A stretch of DNA of 60,731 nucleotides from Sulfuritalea sp. (GCA_023229545.1 JALNZB010000021.1:1-60731), one strand, 5' to 3'. Shown: positions 9,201-17,870, counted from the stretch's first letter. The notes: generated by a model not told the origin, from the letters alone. Numbers and translations are program-made.

Positions 9201-9469
9201 CCGGGGCGCGACACGGAATAGACATGCTCGATACCGGCGATGCGCGACAGCACCTGTTCGGCCGGGCGCGTCACCAGCGCCTCGACATCCTTTGCCGACG
9301 CGCCGGGAAAGGGCACGAAGACGTTGGCCATGGTGACGTTGATCTGCGGCTCTTCCTCGCGCGGCGTAATCAGCGTCGCGCCGACTCCCAATAGCAGCGC
9401 GATCAGCGCGATCAGGGGCGTCAGGGAATTCCTGAGAAAATACTCCGCGATCCGGCCTGAAATGCCCAT
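6269..9469 (-). CDS. RND efflux pump inner-membrane permease
   Basis: A 1066-residue resistance-nodulation-division transporter of the AcrB-like drug/solvent family, driven by proton motive force. TM1 follows the start (LTPLIALIALLLGVGATLITPREEEPQ). The porter domain carries FPGASAKDVEALVTRPAEQ. The proton-relay aspartate pair lies in FSIGILVDDAIVVVENIHR, and a second set of helices follows (AIMIGMIALAGIIVRNSILLVDF-like). Length and both RND halves are complete. Substrates cannot be told: metal-type methionine clusters of CusA were not noticed. It follows the adaptor gene by 15 bases; no outer-membrane channel gene is next to it. The gene converges on trpC with only 8 bases between stops. Confidence 0.9.
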   Translation of the reverse strand: MGISGRIAEYFLRNSLTPLIALIALLLGVGATLITPREEEPQINVTMANVFVPFPGASAKDVEALVTRPAEQVLSRIAGIEHVYSVSRPGMAVITVQFKVGEDPIQALVRLYDTINSHRDWLSSNLGVMEPIIKPKGIDDVPIVTLTFHSADPAKSAFEMQQVARAAEIDLKRIPGTRDVATIGGPGHVIRVVMDVDRMNAHGITAQDLKAALQVSNASQPAGSLVAGNREVLVQTGTYIESAADVKRLVVGVFERKPVYLADVAQVIDGADQPVSYVWHGDRKAEFPAVTLSISKKPGVNAADVAQAVIARAEALKGTVIPEGVEFTVTRNYGATATDKAQKLIGKLVFATAFVVLLVLFALGRREAVIVGAAVTLTLAATLFASWAYGFTLNRVSLFALIFSIGILVDDAIVVVENIHRWHLLHPDQPLWQIIPPAVDEVGGPTILATFTVIAALLPMAFVTGLMGPYMSPIPINASMGMFISLAIAFVITPWLALKLMKPAAHGSAGGHGEDKLTGRLDRFFRRVMSPMLDPGTGKAARRKLWLGILAAILVSLSLGFFELVVLKMLPFDNKSEFQIVLDMPVGTPLEETAGVLREMSTEIAQVEEVADYQAYAGTASPINFNGLVRQYYLRTAPEMGDIQVNLVDKKHRHRQSHEIAVSVRDRIVAIARKRGGNAKVVEVPPGPPVLSPIVAEIYGPDYAGQIAVAKQVRAAFEGTADIVGVDDTADADAEKLVLRVNQAKAALLGVAQKDIVDVVRLGLSGENVTPVHDGDAKYEIPVRIVLPAERQNSIDQLLKLKLRGNLQNGGQMVPVSEVVEIRHTLREKVIYHKDLLPVVFVTGDMGGKLDSPLYGMFDIRHKLAGIALPQGGTLGEYFIKQPQDPYAQYSLKWDGEWQVTYETFRDMGAAYAVGLILIYLLVVAQFKSYLVPLIIMAPIPLTIIGVMPGHALFGAQYTATSMIGMIALAGIIVRNSILLVDFINEQVAGGMDFAEAVIQAAAIRAKPIVLTGLAAILGALFIVDDPIFAGLALSLIFGIFVSTVLTLVVIPVLYFAAMKDRIQQV

Positions 9470-9484
9470 GTCCGCCCCGCCTCT

Positions 9485-10519
9485 TCAGCGGCCGGAAACG
9501 GCTTTGAGTTCGATGCCGGCCTTCACCGGAGCGAGGCTGACCCGCTCGCCCGCAGTGAGTCCGGCCAGCACTTCGATCTCGCCGCCAGGCACCGCCTCGC
9601 CCATGCGAATCTGTCGCAGGTGGGCGCCGCCTTTTTCGTCCAGCACATACACCGCAGTCACCTCGCCGCGACGCAAAATGGCGCTCGGCGGCACGGTGAG
9701 CTTCCGCGTCTGGCCGAGGGTGAAATGGGCGCGGACGTACATGCCCGGCACCACACCTTCAATGTTTTCCGACAGGTAGAGCCGTGCCGTCGCGGTATGG
9801 CTGCGCGCATCCACCGTCGGCAGGATTTCCACGCGCAGCGCATCGGCCCATAGTCCGGTTTCGGGAAACTCGATGCGGGCGCGACCGATCTTCCGCAGTT
9901 CAGCCAGTTTGTATTGCGGCAGGCTGGCGATCACGCGCAAGCCCTTGGGGTCGAACACGGTGACCAGCGACCGGCCCGGAGCGGCCATCTCGCCTAGCTC
10001 GACATGCCGCTGCGCCACCAGCCCGGCAATCGGCGCCGTCACGGCCCCGTGCGACAGCCCCGCGCCCGAACTTGCCGCAGCGCCCTGTGCTGCCTGCCAC
10101 GCCGCCGCCGCCTGATCGAGTGCGGCCTGACTGACGAATTTCCGCGCATAAAGACTCTTCGTCCGCTCATACGCCGCGCCAGCCTGCGCCAGCGCGGCCC
10201 GCGCACTGGCGTCCGAGCCAGCCGCCTCGCGCGCATCGAGTCGCATCAACAACTCACCCTGTTTGACCCGCTGCCCGGCATCGACGCGAATCTCCGTCAC
10301 CCGACCGGCGATCTGCGCCGCCACCGTGGACTGACGCACCGCTTCGACCGTGGCTTCGACCGGGAATCCGAGGTCCACCTCGCGCAACTGCACCACCACA
10401 CTGGTCGCTGCCTCGGCGGCAAAGGACGCACCCACCGGCGCCAGACCGGCGAAGGGCAAAGCAAGGAACGCCAAGAGGAGGCTCCCGGCGAGAAAACGGT
10501 TACGGAGTCGTATTTTCAT
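9485..10519 (-). CDS. RND periplasmic adaptor (membrane fusion protein)
   Basis: A 344-residue HlyD/AcrA-like adaptor. The N-terminus is a signal peptide (MKIRLRNRF then a hydrophobic run ending near GASFAAEA). The biotinyl/lipoyl-like halves (VAAQIAGRVTEIRVDAGQRVKQGE and later GAVTAPIAGLVAQRHVELGE) flank a helical hairpin rich in Ala, followed by a beta-barrel domain. It links the downstream permease to an outer-membrane channel that must be encoded elsewhere. The start is supported by the signal peptide; an AT-rich inverted repeat lies immediately upstream and may be its operator. Confidence 0.9.
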   Translation of the reverse strand: MKIRLRNRFLAGSLLLAFLALPFAGLAPVGASFAAEAATSVVVQLREVDLGFPVEATVEAVRQSTVAAQIAGRVTEIRVDAGQRVKQGELLMRLDAREAAGSDASARAALAQAGAAYERTKSLYARKFVSQAALDQAAAAWQAAQGAAASSGAGLSHGAVTAPIAGLVAQRHVELGEMAAPGRSLVTVFDPKGLRVIASLPQYKLAELRKIGRARIEFPETGLWADALRVEILPTVDARSHTATARLYLSENIEGVVPGMYVRAHFTLGQTRKLTVPPSAILRRGEVTAVYVLDEKGGAHLRQIRMGEAVPGGEIEVLAGLTAGERVSLAPVKAGIELKAVSGR

Positions 10520-10526
10520 GAATATC

Positions 10527-10544
10527 AGTATACGCTAATATACT
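10527..10544. promoter_or_regulatory. Inverted repeat upstream of the efflux operon, candidate operator
   Basis: AGTATA (10527-10532) and TATACT (10539-10544) form an inverted repeat with a six-base spacer, 8 to 25 bases before the adaptor ATG in an otherwise GC-rich region. The near half also reads TATACT on the minus strand and could be a -10 box. ArsR or TetR/MarR repressors use sites of this shape; no regulator gene is adjacent. Confidence 0.45.
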
Positions 10545-10582
10545 CAATAGATCACGCCTTCGATCCAAAAACGAAGTTTCCT

Positions 10583-10960
10583 TCACCCGCCCGCGCCAGT
10601 ACAGGCGTCGAGCGCATAGTCGGCCATCGCCGCCAGCACCGGCGGCACCTCGCCCACCGGCGCGGCCAGCGTGATCACCAGCCCGTCATGGCGATCCATG
10701 GCGTTGGCCGCAATCTGCGGCAGATCCTTTTTGACATGACGACCGGCCGCCATGAAAATCGGCACGACGACGATTTCCGTCGCACCCTGACGCACCAGGC
10801 TATCCACCGCCTCGTCGAAGCTGGGCCGCAGCAACTCCAGAAAACCCGGCTCGACCAGCGCCGCCGGCTCACGAGCCAGAATGGCGTCGCGGATGCCATG
10901 AAACGGCTGCGCCCATTCCGGATTGCGTGCGCCATGACCAAACAGGAGTATGCCTTTCAC
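10583..10960 (-). CDS. cbiX: Small CbiX/SirB-type sirohydrochlorin chelatase
   Basis: A 125-residue single-domain chelatase of the CbiX-short class, which inserts cobalt or iron into sirohydrochlorin for cobalamin or sirohaem. It begins VKGILLFGHGARNPEWAQPF, with the metal-binding histidine of the GHG motif, and has EIVVVPIFMAAGRHVKKDLPQ typical of these proteins. The start is a GTG with GGAAG four bases upstream; its first base is the last base of the MFS stop (TAGTG), so the two are coupled. Substrate metal and pathway direction are not decided by the sequence. Confidence 0.82.
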   Translation of the reverse strand: MKGILLFGHGARNPEWAQPFHGIRDAILAREPAALVEPGFLELLRPSFDEAVDSLVRQGATEIVVVPIFMAAGRHVKKDLPQIAANAMDRHDGLVITLAAPVGEVPPVLAAMADYALDACTGAGG

Positions 10961-12237
10961 TATTCTTCCTTTGCTTTCCACACATTGCGACAGCCAGTCT
11001 CGGTGACCATGAGTGTAGCAAGCCAGCCACCCACCGCCGCTGCCGTCAACAGCAGCATGCCGTTGCGCCAGTCGATGGCGGAATAGATGCGCACGCCGGC
11101 TTCCATTCTTCCATCCCAGGTGCGCTCCATGAGCCAGCCGACCATGGGTTGCAGGATAGCAGGACCAAGAAAGACGCCGACATTCACCACGCTGGTGGCC
11201 ATGCCAGAGAGCTGAGGCGGATTGACTTCCTTGGCGCTGGCCCAGGATAGCGTGAATCCGGCCGAGGCCAGACCCATTGTGATGCACAGCGCATAGGTGG
11301 CCGCCGCCGGCAGTGTGCTTCCGGCTTGGCATGTCGCCCACAACCAGACGACCCAGCCGGCCACATGCAGCCCGGACGCCGCCAGAGCCACCGCCTTGCG
11401 CCGCCTCAAGGCGTCCGACAGCCGCCCCCACAGCGCCGCGCCAATGGCAAAGCCGAGAAAGTAAATGCTGACGTGGCTGGAAGCCGTGGCGCGCGTCATG
11501 CCATGCATCTGCGTCAGATAGGGCACCGCCCACAGCCCGGCAAAGGCGAAGAAGGCTCCCGACAGGCCAGCGTTGGCGAAAAAACCGGGCCAGGTTTTTC
11601 GATTCTTCAGTACCGATACCAGACCCGTGAGCCAGGCCGTGCGGTCCACCCTGCCGGCGGGAGTTTCGATGACCCAGGCGCGACTGGCAAACGCCAGGAC
11701 GAACGACAGCAGCCCGACCACGACAAACACCTGACGCCAGCCGACGGCTTGGGTCGCCCACGCCAGCGGCGCACCAGCCAGAATTGACCCCAAATTACCG
11801 ATCAACATGCACAGTCCGGTCAGGGTGGCGAAGCGGCGTTCCTCGAAACCGATCACCAGCAACTTGAGCATGGCGATGAAAGTCACAGAAACGCCGAGGC
11901 CGACCAGCGTGCGACCGGCAAACGCCAGCTCGAAACTCGGCGCGAGAGCAAACAAAATCGCTCCTCCGCCGGCCACCAGCCCGCCCCAGAATAGAATGCG
12001 GCGCGGCCCGAGGGTGTCGGCGAGCACCCCAGCGGGAATCTGCATCAAGGTGTAAATGTAAAAGTAGGTTGCCGCCAGCGTACCAAGCTGTGCGCCGCCG
12101 ATGGAAAACGCGGCTTGCAGATCGCCGGAAATAGCCGCCGGCGCCACGCGATGAAAGAAGGACAGCAGGTAGGCGGCAATCGCCACGCCAAGCCCTAGCT
12201 GCACTTCCGGTCGGGGAGCGCTCCCTTTCACGTTCAT
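10960..12237 (-). CDS. Major facilitator superfamily transporter
   Basis: A 425-residue MFS carrier with about twelve hydrophobic segments. The first is AAYLLSFFHRVAPAAISGDL. Motif-A-like loops occur after TM2 (ADTLGPRRILFWGGL) and in the C-terminal half (LSDALRRRKAV). Family resemblance is to general anion/organic-acid carriers; the substrate is unknown. The overlap with cbiX suggests a shared operon, so a link to tetrapyrrole or metal supply is possible but only by association. Confidence 0.82.
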   Translation of the reverse strand: MNVKGSAPRPEVQLGLGVAIAAYLLSFFHRVAPAAISGDLQAAFSIGGAQLGTLAATYFYIYTLMQIPAGVLADTLGPRRILFWGGLVAGGGAILFALAPSFELAFAGRTLVGLGVSVTFIAMLKLLVIGFEERRFATLTGLCMLIGNLGSILAGAPLAWATQAVGWRQVFVVVGLLSFVLAFASRAWVIETPAGRVDRTAWLTGLVSVLKNRKTWPGFFANAGLSGAFFAFAGLWAVPYLTQMHGMTRATASSHVSIYFLGFAIGAALWGRLSDALRRRKAVALAASGLHVAGWVVWLWATCQAGSTLPAAATYALCITMGLASAGFTLSWASAKEVNPPQLSGMATSVVNVGVFLGPAILQPMVGWLMERTWDGRMEAGVRIYSAIDWRNGMLLLTAAAVGGWLATLMVTETGCRNVWKAKEE

Positions 12238-12261
12238 ATTCCGGATGGCACTCCGTGGCCG

Positions 12262-13434
12262 CTACCGAACCAGCGTCACCGGCACATCGGTGTGCTGCAA
12301 CACTCCCCTGGCGACCGAGCCGAGGACCAGATCGGCAACCGCCGAACGACCATGGGTGCACATCAGAATCTGGCCGATGCCGTGCTCGCGCGCGAAATGC
12401 GCAATGGTCGCGGCGGCCAGGTCGCCGATGACGACATGGTGCTGATAGGGTATGCCGGCGCGGTCGAGCCGCGCCCGCGCCGCCGCCAGTTCCTTGATGC
12501 CTTCGTCGTGGTAGTAGGCGTTCATGGCCTCTACCGAAATGAACTGCCCCACGTCCTTGTGCAGGATGTGCTGGACATTGAGCAGGTAAATCTCCGGCGG
12601 CTCCCGGTAACAGTCGCGCAGGATCGACAATCGATCGACAGCCCGCAGCGAGGCGTCGGAGCCATCCACCGGCAACAGCAGTTTGTGCATGCTTGTATCT
12701 CCCGTTACGGATGTTTCCGGCGCGACGCCGACTTCGACCAGTGGACGTTGTTCTTCCCCGGCCTCGGCACGCGCCGCCAGCAGCTTGCCGACCGCCACCA
12801 CAAAAATCGCTCCCGCCGCCGGCGCGACGCTGTGCAGCCAGGCCACGTTTGCCTCTATCCACGGCGCCGCCAGCGGATCCGACAGCGCCATTTCACCCGC
12901 CACGTAACCGAGCAGCGCCGCACCAAGGGTGATGATGATGGGATAGCGCTCCATGATTTTGAGCAGGAAGGTGCTGGTGAACACCACCAGCGGAATGCTC
13001 AGCGCCAAACCGAAGACCAGCAGCGGCAGGCTGCCCTTGGCCACGGCGGCGATGGCGATAACATTGTCCATGCTCATCACCACGTCGGCGATCAGGATGG
13101 TGCGAATGGCCGCGCCCATGCTGCCGACGGCCATGCCCTCGCCGACGCTTTCCTCCTCGGGCAGCAGCAACTGCACGGCGATCCACAGCAGCAGCATGGA
13201 GCCAATCAACTTCAGAGCCGGCAACTTGAGCAGCGTCACGGCAACCACGGTCAGGGAGACGCGCATCGCCACTGCGGCGAACGTGCCCCAGAAGATGGCC
13301 CGCCGCTGCTGATGCGACGGCAGCGAGCGCGTCGCCAGCGCGATGACCACCGCATTGTCGCCGGAGAGGACGATATCGGCGCCGATGATCTGCAACAGCG
13401 CAACCCAGAAGACTGGCGTTCCAAACTCGATCAT
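12262..13434 (-). CDS. TerC-family membrane protein fused to a universal stress (UspA) domain
   Basis: A 390-residue two-domain protein. Residues 1 to about 230 form a TerC/YjbE membrane domain: the acidic helix motif ADIVLSGDNAVVIALA is followed by its partner ADVVMSMDNVIAIAAV, the residues thought to bind divalent metal (manganese export in relatives). From about residue 248 (MHKLLLPVDGSDASLRAVDR) to the end is a UspA domain with the nucleotide-loop motif THGRSAVADLVLGSVARGVL. The methionine at the junction could also start a free UspA protein. No Mn riboswitch could be recognised upstream. Fusion is read directly; metal function is inferred from the family. Confidence 0.85.
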   Translation of the reverse strand: MIEFGTPVFWVALLQIIGADIVLSGDNAVVIALATRSLPSHQQRRAIFWGTFAAVAMRVSLTVVAVTLLKLPALKLIGSMLLLWIAVQLLLPEEESVGEGMAVGSMGAAIRTILIADVVMSMDNVIAIAAVAKGSLPLLVFGLALSIPLVVFTSTFLLKIMERYPIIITLGAALLGYVAGEMALSDPLAAPWIEANVAWLHSVAPAAGAIFVVAVGKLLAARAEAGEEQRPLVEVGVAPETSVTGDTSMHKLLLPVDGSDASLRAVDRLSILRDCYREPPEIYLLNVQHILHKDVGQFISVEAMNAYYHDEGIKELAAARARLDRAGIPYQHHVVIGDLAAATIAHFAREHGIGQILMCTHGRSAVADLVLGSVARGVLQHTDVPVTLVR

Positions 13435-13733
13435 GCATTACCCAATTCGTATATATCGATTGCGGGGCCGGCGCGGCGGAACTTCAAACCGAAGACCGGG
13501 CCGGAACCCGTAGCGCCACGATTATCCGGCAATAAAATGGACAATAACCGGAAAAGCATCGATGTCGGTCACCGTCCCGCCAACGCCGACTCTTGTTCCT
13601 GACCGGGCGAGGTCCGCGTTCGGCTCGGCCAGCGGAAATATACTAAGATGAACCCCGCGAATTACACACCCGGCTAGCTGGCCTTCTTGTCCATCCACTC
13701 TAGCGGGGACAAACAAACCAACAGGAGAGCGGC
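13435..13733. other. Divergent intergenic region (299 bp)
   Basis: No gene is supported here. It holds one copy of the dispersed 27-bp element (13570-13597), a TATACT box at 13639-13644 that could be the -10 of the downstream solute-binding-protein gene, and a good ribosome binding site (AGGAGAG) before 13734. Confidence 0.5.
13570..13597 (+). repeat. Dispersed 27-bp element, copy 3 (intergenic)
   Basis: Reads CACCGTCCCGCC then AACGCCGACTCTTGTT, three mismatches to the consensus, between the divergent TerC and binding-protein genes. Confidence 0.6.
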
Positions 13734-14732
13734 ATGACCCCACTGCGAATTCTCGTTGCCGTACCCCTGCTCATCTGGTTCTCCCTGACCTGGAGCCAGG
13801 AACGGCTGACCGTTGCCTATCCCGGCCCGCTCAACATTTCCTACCTGCCGCTCGACCTGATTGCGAAAATCGGCGCCGACAAGGCCGAGGGCGTTCAGTT
13901 CGTGCCCCGTCCCACCGGCGGCGGCGGCGCCGCACTCCAGCAACTGCAATCGCGCAATACCGATTTCGCCGTCGCCGGCGTGCCGGCCGCCATGTCGGCA
14001 AAAGCCAACGGCAACGATGTGGTCGTCATCGCCGCGATCGACGACCTGGCCGTGTTCGTCCTTACCGTGCGCAGCGACCTCAAGGGCAAGGTCAAGCGGC
14101 CGCGCGATCTCGCCGGCAAGGTGATCGGCGTCACCAGCAGCTCGCTGTCGGTCAAGACCATTTCCCACCAACTCGCCGAACTGCTGCTGAAGAACGACGG
14201 CCTGTCGCCGAACCAGGTGCGCATCATCGCCGCCGGCCAGAGTTGGGAAGAGCAGTCGGCCATCATGCGCAGCAAATCGGCCGACGCCATTCTCGGCTTC
14301 GAGCCCTACGCTTCGCGCCTGCGCGATGCCGGACTGGTGTATTTCCTGTTCAACCTCGGCAATCCGGCCGATGCCGCCAGCGTTCCCGGCGGAGAACTGC
14401 TGCAGGCATCCCTCGAAACGCGCAGCGACATCCTGCGCGACGCGCCCCACAAGGCCGAAAAGATGGTGGCGGTGATCCGCCGCACGCTGCAATGGATGGC
14501 CAGCCACACGCCGGAACAGATCGTCGAGACACTCCAGATCGCCGATACGGAAGCGCGCGCCTCGCTGCTGAAATCGCTGCGCCAGTACCCCCGCCTGTAT
14601 AGCCCGGACGGCAAACTCTCGGACCGTCAGATGCGCGAAACCAGCCGCTTCTATGCCGCCACCGAAGGCGCCGCACGACCCGTCGTGCTCGAAAACATGA
14701 TCGACGCCCGCTGGGCCGGACGGAAGCCTTGA
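13734..14732 (+). CDS. Periplasmic solute-binding protein (NMT1/SsuA type), sensor partner candidate
   Basis: A 332-residue periplasmic binding protein with an N-terminal signal peptide (LRILVAVPLLIWFSLTWS). The fold matches the NMT1/ThiY/SsuA class that normally feeds nitrate, sulfonate or taurine-type ABC transporters (FAVAGVPAAMSAKANGNDVVVIAAIDD; DLAGKVIGVTSSS). No permease or ATPase is nearby. Instead its TGA overlaps the TTG start of a membrane PAS-GGDEF-EAL protein, so I infer that it presents a ligand to that sensor. AGGAGAG precedes the ATG at 13734. Confidence 0.85.
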   Translation: MTPLRILVAVPLLIWFSLTWSQERLTVAYPGPLNISYLPLDLIAKIGADKAEGVQFVPRPTGGGGAALQQLQSRNTDFAVAGVPAAMSAKANGNDVVVIAAIDDLAVFVLTVRSDLKGKVKRPRDLAGKVIGVTSSSLSVKTISHQLAELLLKNDGLSPNQVRIIAAGQSWEEQSAIMRSKSADAILGFEPYASRLRDAGLVYFLFNLGNPADAASVPGGELLQASLETRSDILRDAPHKAEKMVAVIRRTLQWMASHTPEQIVETLQIADTEARASLLKSLRQYPRLYSPDGKLSDRQMRETSRFYAATEGAARPVVLENMIDARWAGRKP

Positions 14733-17700
14733 CCCGGTCCAGGAGTTCCCTGCGCCGCCGCGCTGCCATCACCGTCGGCGCCATACTGGCGATTGCCGCG
14801 CTGATGGCCGCAGTTATTTCGACGGCGATGTACCGGACAATTATCGACCGTGCCGCCCACTCCAGGGGCGCGGCGGTCGAGGCCTATTTCAAGGAAAGGC
14901 TGCACGGCAACAGACTCGCCTGGGAAGATCGGCTGATGCGGGAAAAGGCCCGCCTGGAATTTGCGCGCCTGATGGAGTACCGCGATAGCCGCTGGGACAA
15001 GCTGCGCGCCTACCTCGCCTCACTGAGCGCCTCACCCAATTACGCCGGCATGGTCATCAGCCAGGCTGACGGCACCGAACTGTTTCGCCACGGGCCGGGA
15101 ATCGCCCGACGCTGGCCGGTACCGGATCCGAACCGTGGCGAGGCGCGCACCTATCTCGTCGATACCACCGGTCGGCTTTTTGTCGCGCTCGCCGCACCGA
15201 TCTGGCTCGGCCCGGACGGCATGGGCGCCATGCACCTGATGGTTCCCCTCGACAACGGTTTTCTGCGCCAGAACGCTTTCCCGGACACCGAGCTTTTCAT
15301 CGAATGGCAGGGCCGAATCGTCGCCAGTTCCGAAGGCGACGGCAAGCTGAAACTCGGACAGCCCGGTTTCGAGGGGACCCTGGCCCGCGCCGGCCAGCGC
15401 TACGAACAACGCCGCATTGCTTTTTCCGGGGACGAGAATGCGCCGGCTCTCCTGGTCCAGACCCGTATCGCCCCGCCCTTCTCCATCGCCGAAAGCGCCA
15501 GCTTCGGTATCGGCTTCTTTGTCGTCCTCGCGCTGCTGCTCGCCGCAGCGATGCGCGGCTGGCTGGTCCGCCTGCTGCCGCGCATCGAAAAGCTCGGTCG
15601 CGCCGCCAGCCTGTTTGCCGTCGAGGGCAAGCCGACGCCGGCGATCAATACCTATCTGGAACAGGCAGCCGACGCTGGCGCCGACGAACTGGGCGAAGTC
15701 GCCCATGCGATGAAGGACATGGTGACCTCGCTCGACTTGCGGGAACAGGCGCGACTCGGCGCGGAGGCCCAGTTGCGTGAAAGCGAAAAGCGCTTCCGCG
15801 ATGTCGCCGAGTCCGCCGGCGAGTTCATCTGGGAGACCGACGCCCGGCATGTCTATCGTTACCTCTCGGCGCGGGCGGGCGACGTGTTCGGTCGACCGGT
15901 CGAGGAATTGATTGGCACCAGCGTTGCCGAGTATGTGCCGTTGGAAGATATCGATGCGCTGCGGCGCCGTATTGACGAACAGACCAATGCCGGTCAGCCG
16001 TTCCGGCAGATCGAACTGCGCATTCGTCGCCCGAACGGCAAGCTGCGCTGGCTGTCCCTTTCCGGCAAGCCGGTGGTCGACACGGACGGGCAGAACACCG
16101 GCGGCCTGCGCGGCACCGCCGAGGACATCACCCAGCGCAAGCGCAGCGAGGAAAGCCTGCTGCTCGCCGAGAAGGTTTTCTCCAACAGCGGTCAGGCGAT
16201 CCTGATCACGGATCCCGACGGCACCATCGTCTCGGTCAATCCGGCCTTCACCGAGATCACCGGCTATGCGTCTGCGGAAGCCCTCGGCCAGAACCCGCAC
16301 ATGTTTTCCTCCGGTCGCCACGACAAGGCTTTCTTTGCCGCCATGTGGGGGGAACTCAAGCGCAGCGGCATCTGGACCGGCGAAGTGTGGGACCGGCGCA
16401 AGAATGGCGAGATATTTCCCAAGTGGCTGACCATCAACGCCGTCGTCGATGCGTCCAGCGGCGAAATCACCCACTACGTCGCCATTTTTTCCGACATCAC
16501 CGAACGCAAGGAAAACGAGGCCCGCATCGAGCACCTTGCCTACCACGACCCGCTCACCGGACTGCCCAACCGCTTCGCCCTGCTGGCGCGGCTGGCGCAG
16601 TCGCTGGCCGACGCGCGGCGCAGCGGCACGCAACTCGCGCTGATGTTCATCGACCTCGATCATTTCAAGAACATCAACGACTCGCTCGGCCATGACATCG
16701 GCGACCAGTTGCTGATCACCGTGGCGCAGCGCCTGCGTTCGGTACTGCGCGAAATCGACACGGTGGCGCGCCTCGGCGGCGACGAATTCGTCATCGTCGT
16801 GCCCGGCATTGTCGCGCCGGAAGATGCGGCGCATGTCGCGGGAAAGGTTATCGAAGTGATCGGCGAACCGCTGACGCTGGCGGGCCACGTGCTGCACACC
16901 TCGCCCTCGATCGGCATCGGTGTTTTCCCGACCGACGGCCTCGATGCCGACGCACTGATGAAGAACGCCGACACCGCCATGTATTACGCCAAGCAGGACG
17001 GCCGCAACGCCTACCATTTCTTCACCGCCGCCATGAACGCGGCGGCCACCGAGCGCCTGCTGCTGGAAACCCAGTTGCGCGGCGCCATCGGGCGCAACGA
17101 ATTGCACCTGGCGTATCAGCCCCAGGTACAACTGTCGACCGGCGGCATCATCGGCGTCGAAGCGCTGGCGCGCTGGAATCATCCGGAGCGGGGCCCCATC
17201 ACGCCGGACAAGTTCATCCCAGTGGCCGAGGAAACCGGGATGATCATTCCGCTCGGCGCCTGGGTGCTCGAAGAAGCCTGCCGCCAGGCAGTACTCTGGG
17301 ATGCACAAGGTCTGCCGCCGCTGCGCATGGCGGTCAACCTGTCGACCTACCAGTTTCGCGACCGCGACCTGGTCCGGCACATCGACGACATTCTTCACCG
17401 TACCGGGCTGCCTGCCGATCGCCTCGAACTGGAAATCACGGAAAGCGCCATGATGAAAAATACCGGACAGGCCGAGGAAGTCCTGCGTTCGCTGGGCAGC
17501 CGGGGCATCCATCTTGCCATCGACGATTTTGGCACCGGCTATTCATCGCTGGCTTATCTCAGTCGCTTTCCCCTCGACCGCCTCAAGATCGACCGCTCCT
17601 TTGTCACGGACCTGGAACAGGATGCCAACAACATCGCCATCACCGAAGGCATCATCATGCTGGCCCGATCGCTTGGACTGGCCGTCATTGCCGAGGGCAT

Positions 17701-17824
17701 CGAAACTCCGACCCAGCTCGACATCCTCAAGAACTTCGGCTGCGGCGAGGGCCAGGGCTATCTCTTCGGTCGACCGATGTTGGCGGAAGAGTTGGGGAAC
17801 TTATTGAGACTGCGCGAGGTTTAA
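14729..17824 (+). CDS. Membrane PAS-PAS-GGDEF-EAL cyclic-di-GMP enzyme
   Basis: A 1031-residue signalling protein. TM1 lies at about residues 12-34, a periplasmic sensor domain reaches to TM2 at about 255-278 (FGIGFFVVLALLLAAAM), then a HAMP-like linker, two PAS domains (about 345-465 and 475-600), GGDEF and EAL. The cyclase site RLGGDEFVIVV near residue 680 is intact, with the product-inhibition RxxD five residues before it (REID). The phosphodiesterase half keeps EALARW, NLSTYQF, EITES, DDFGTGYSS, LKIDRSF and AEGIET. Both activities therefore look possible. It starts at a TTG overlapping the binding-protein stop, so the two are probably co-translated and work as a pair. Confidence 0.92.
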   Translation: MTRSRSSLRRRAAITVGAILAIAALMAAVISTAMYRTIIDRAAHSRGAAVEAYFKERLHGNRLAWEDRLMREKARLEFARLMEYRDSRWDKLRAYLASLSASPNYAGMVISQADGTELFRHGPGIARRWPVPDPNRGEARTYLVDTTGRLFVALAAPIWLGPDGMGAMHLMVPLDNGFLRQNAFPDTELFIEWQGRIVASSEGDGKLKLGQPGFEGTLARAGQRYEQRRIAFSGDENAPALLVQTRIAPPFSIAESASFGIGFFVVLALLLAAAMRGWLVRLLPRIEKLGRAASLFAVEGKPTPAINTYLEQAADAGADELGEVAHAMKDMVTSLDLREQARLGAEAQLRESEKRFRDVAESAGEFIWETDARHVYRYLSARAGDVFGRPVEELIGTSVAEYVPLEDIDALRRRIDEQTNAGQPFRQIELRIRRPNGKLRWLSLSGKPVVDTDGQNTGGLRGTAEDITQRKRSEESLLLAEKVFSNSGQAILITDPDGTIVSVNPAFTEITGYASAEALGQNPHMFSSGRHDKAFFAAMWGELKRSGIWTGEVWDRRKNGEIFPKWLTINAVVDASSGEITHYVAIFSDITERKENEARIEHLAYHDPLTGLPNRFALLARLAQSLADARRSGTQLALMFIDLDHFKNINDSLGHDIGDQLLITVAQRLRSVLREIDTVARLGGDEFVIVVPGIVAPEDAAHVAGKVIEVIGEPLTLAGHVLHTSPSIGIGVFPTDGLDADALMKNADTAMYYAKQDGRNAYHFFTAAMNAAATERLLLETQLRGAIGRNELHLAYQPQVQLSTGGIIGVEALARWNHPERGPITPDKFIPVAEETGMIIPLGAWVLEEACRQAVLWDAQGLPPLRMAVNLSTYQFRDRDLVRHIDDILHRTGLPADRLELEITESAMMKNTGQAEEVLRSLGSRGIHLAIDDFGTGYSSLAYLSRFPLDRLKIDRSFVTDLEQDANNIAITEGIIMLARSLGLAVIAEGIETPTQLDILKNFGCGEGQGYLFGRPMLAEELGNLLRLREV

Positions 17825-17870
17825 CGCACGACCGTTGCTTGTGGCGCCGATGATTATCAAAGGAAGTCTC

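Noticed and set aside
13435..13650. Possible yybP-ykoY manganese riboswitch upstream of the TerC fusion
   Set aside because: The conserved GGGGAGTAG and CCGA elements could not be found.
15032..17512. Very long open frames opposite real genes (also 2103-3896, 7079-9394, 31296-33683, 36263-39259)
   Set aside because: They are mirror frames of genes with clear motifs, produced by third-position GC bias, and contain low-complexity His/Arg/Gly-rich translations without family features.
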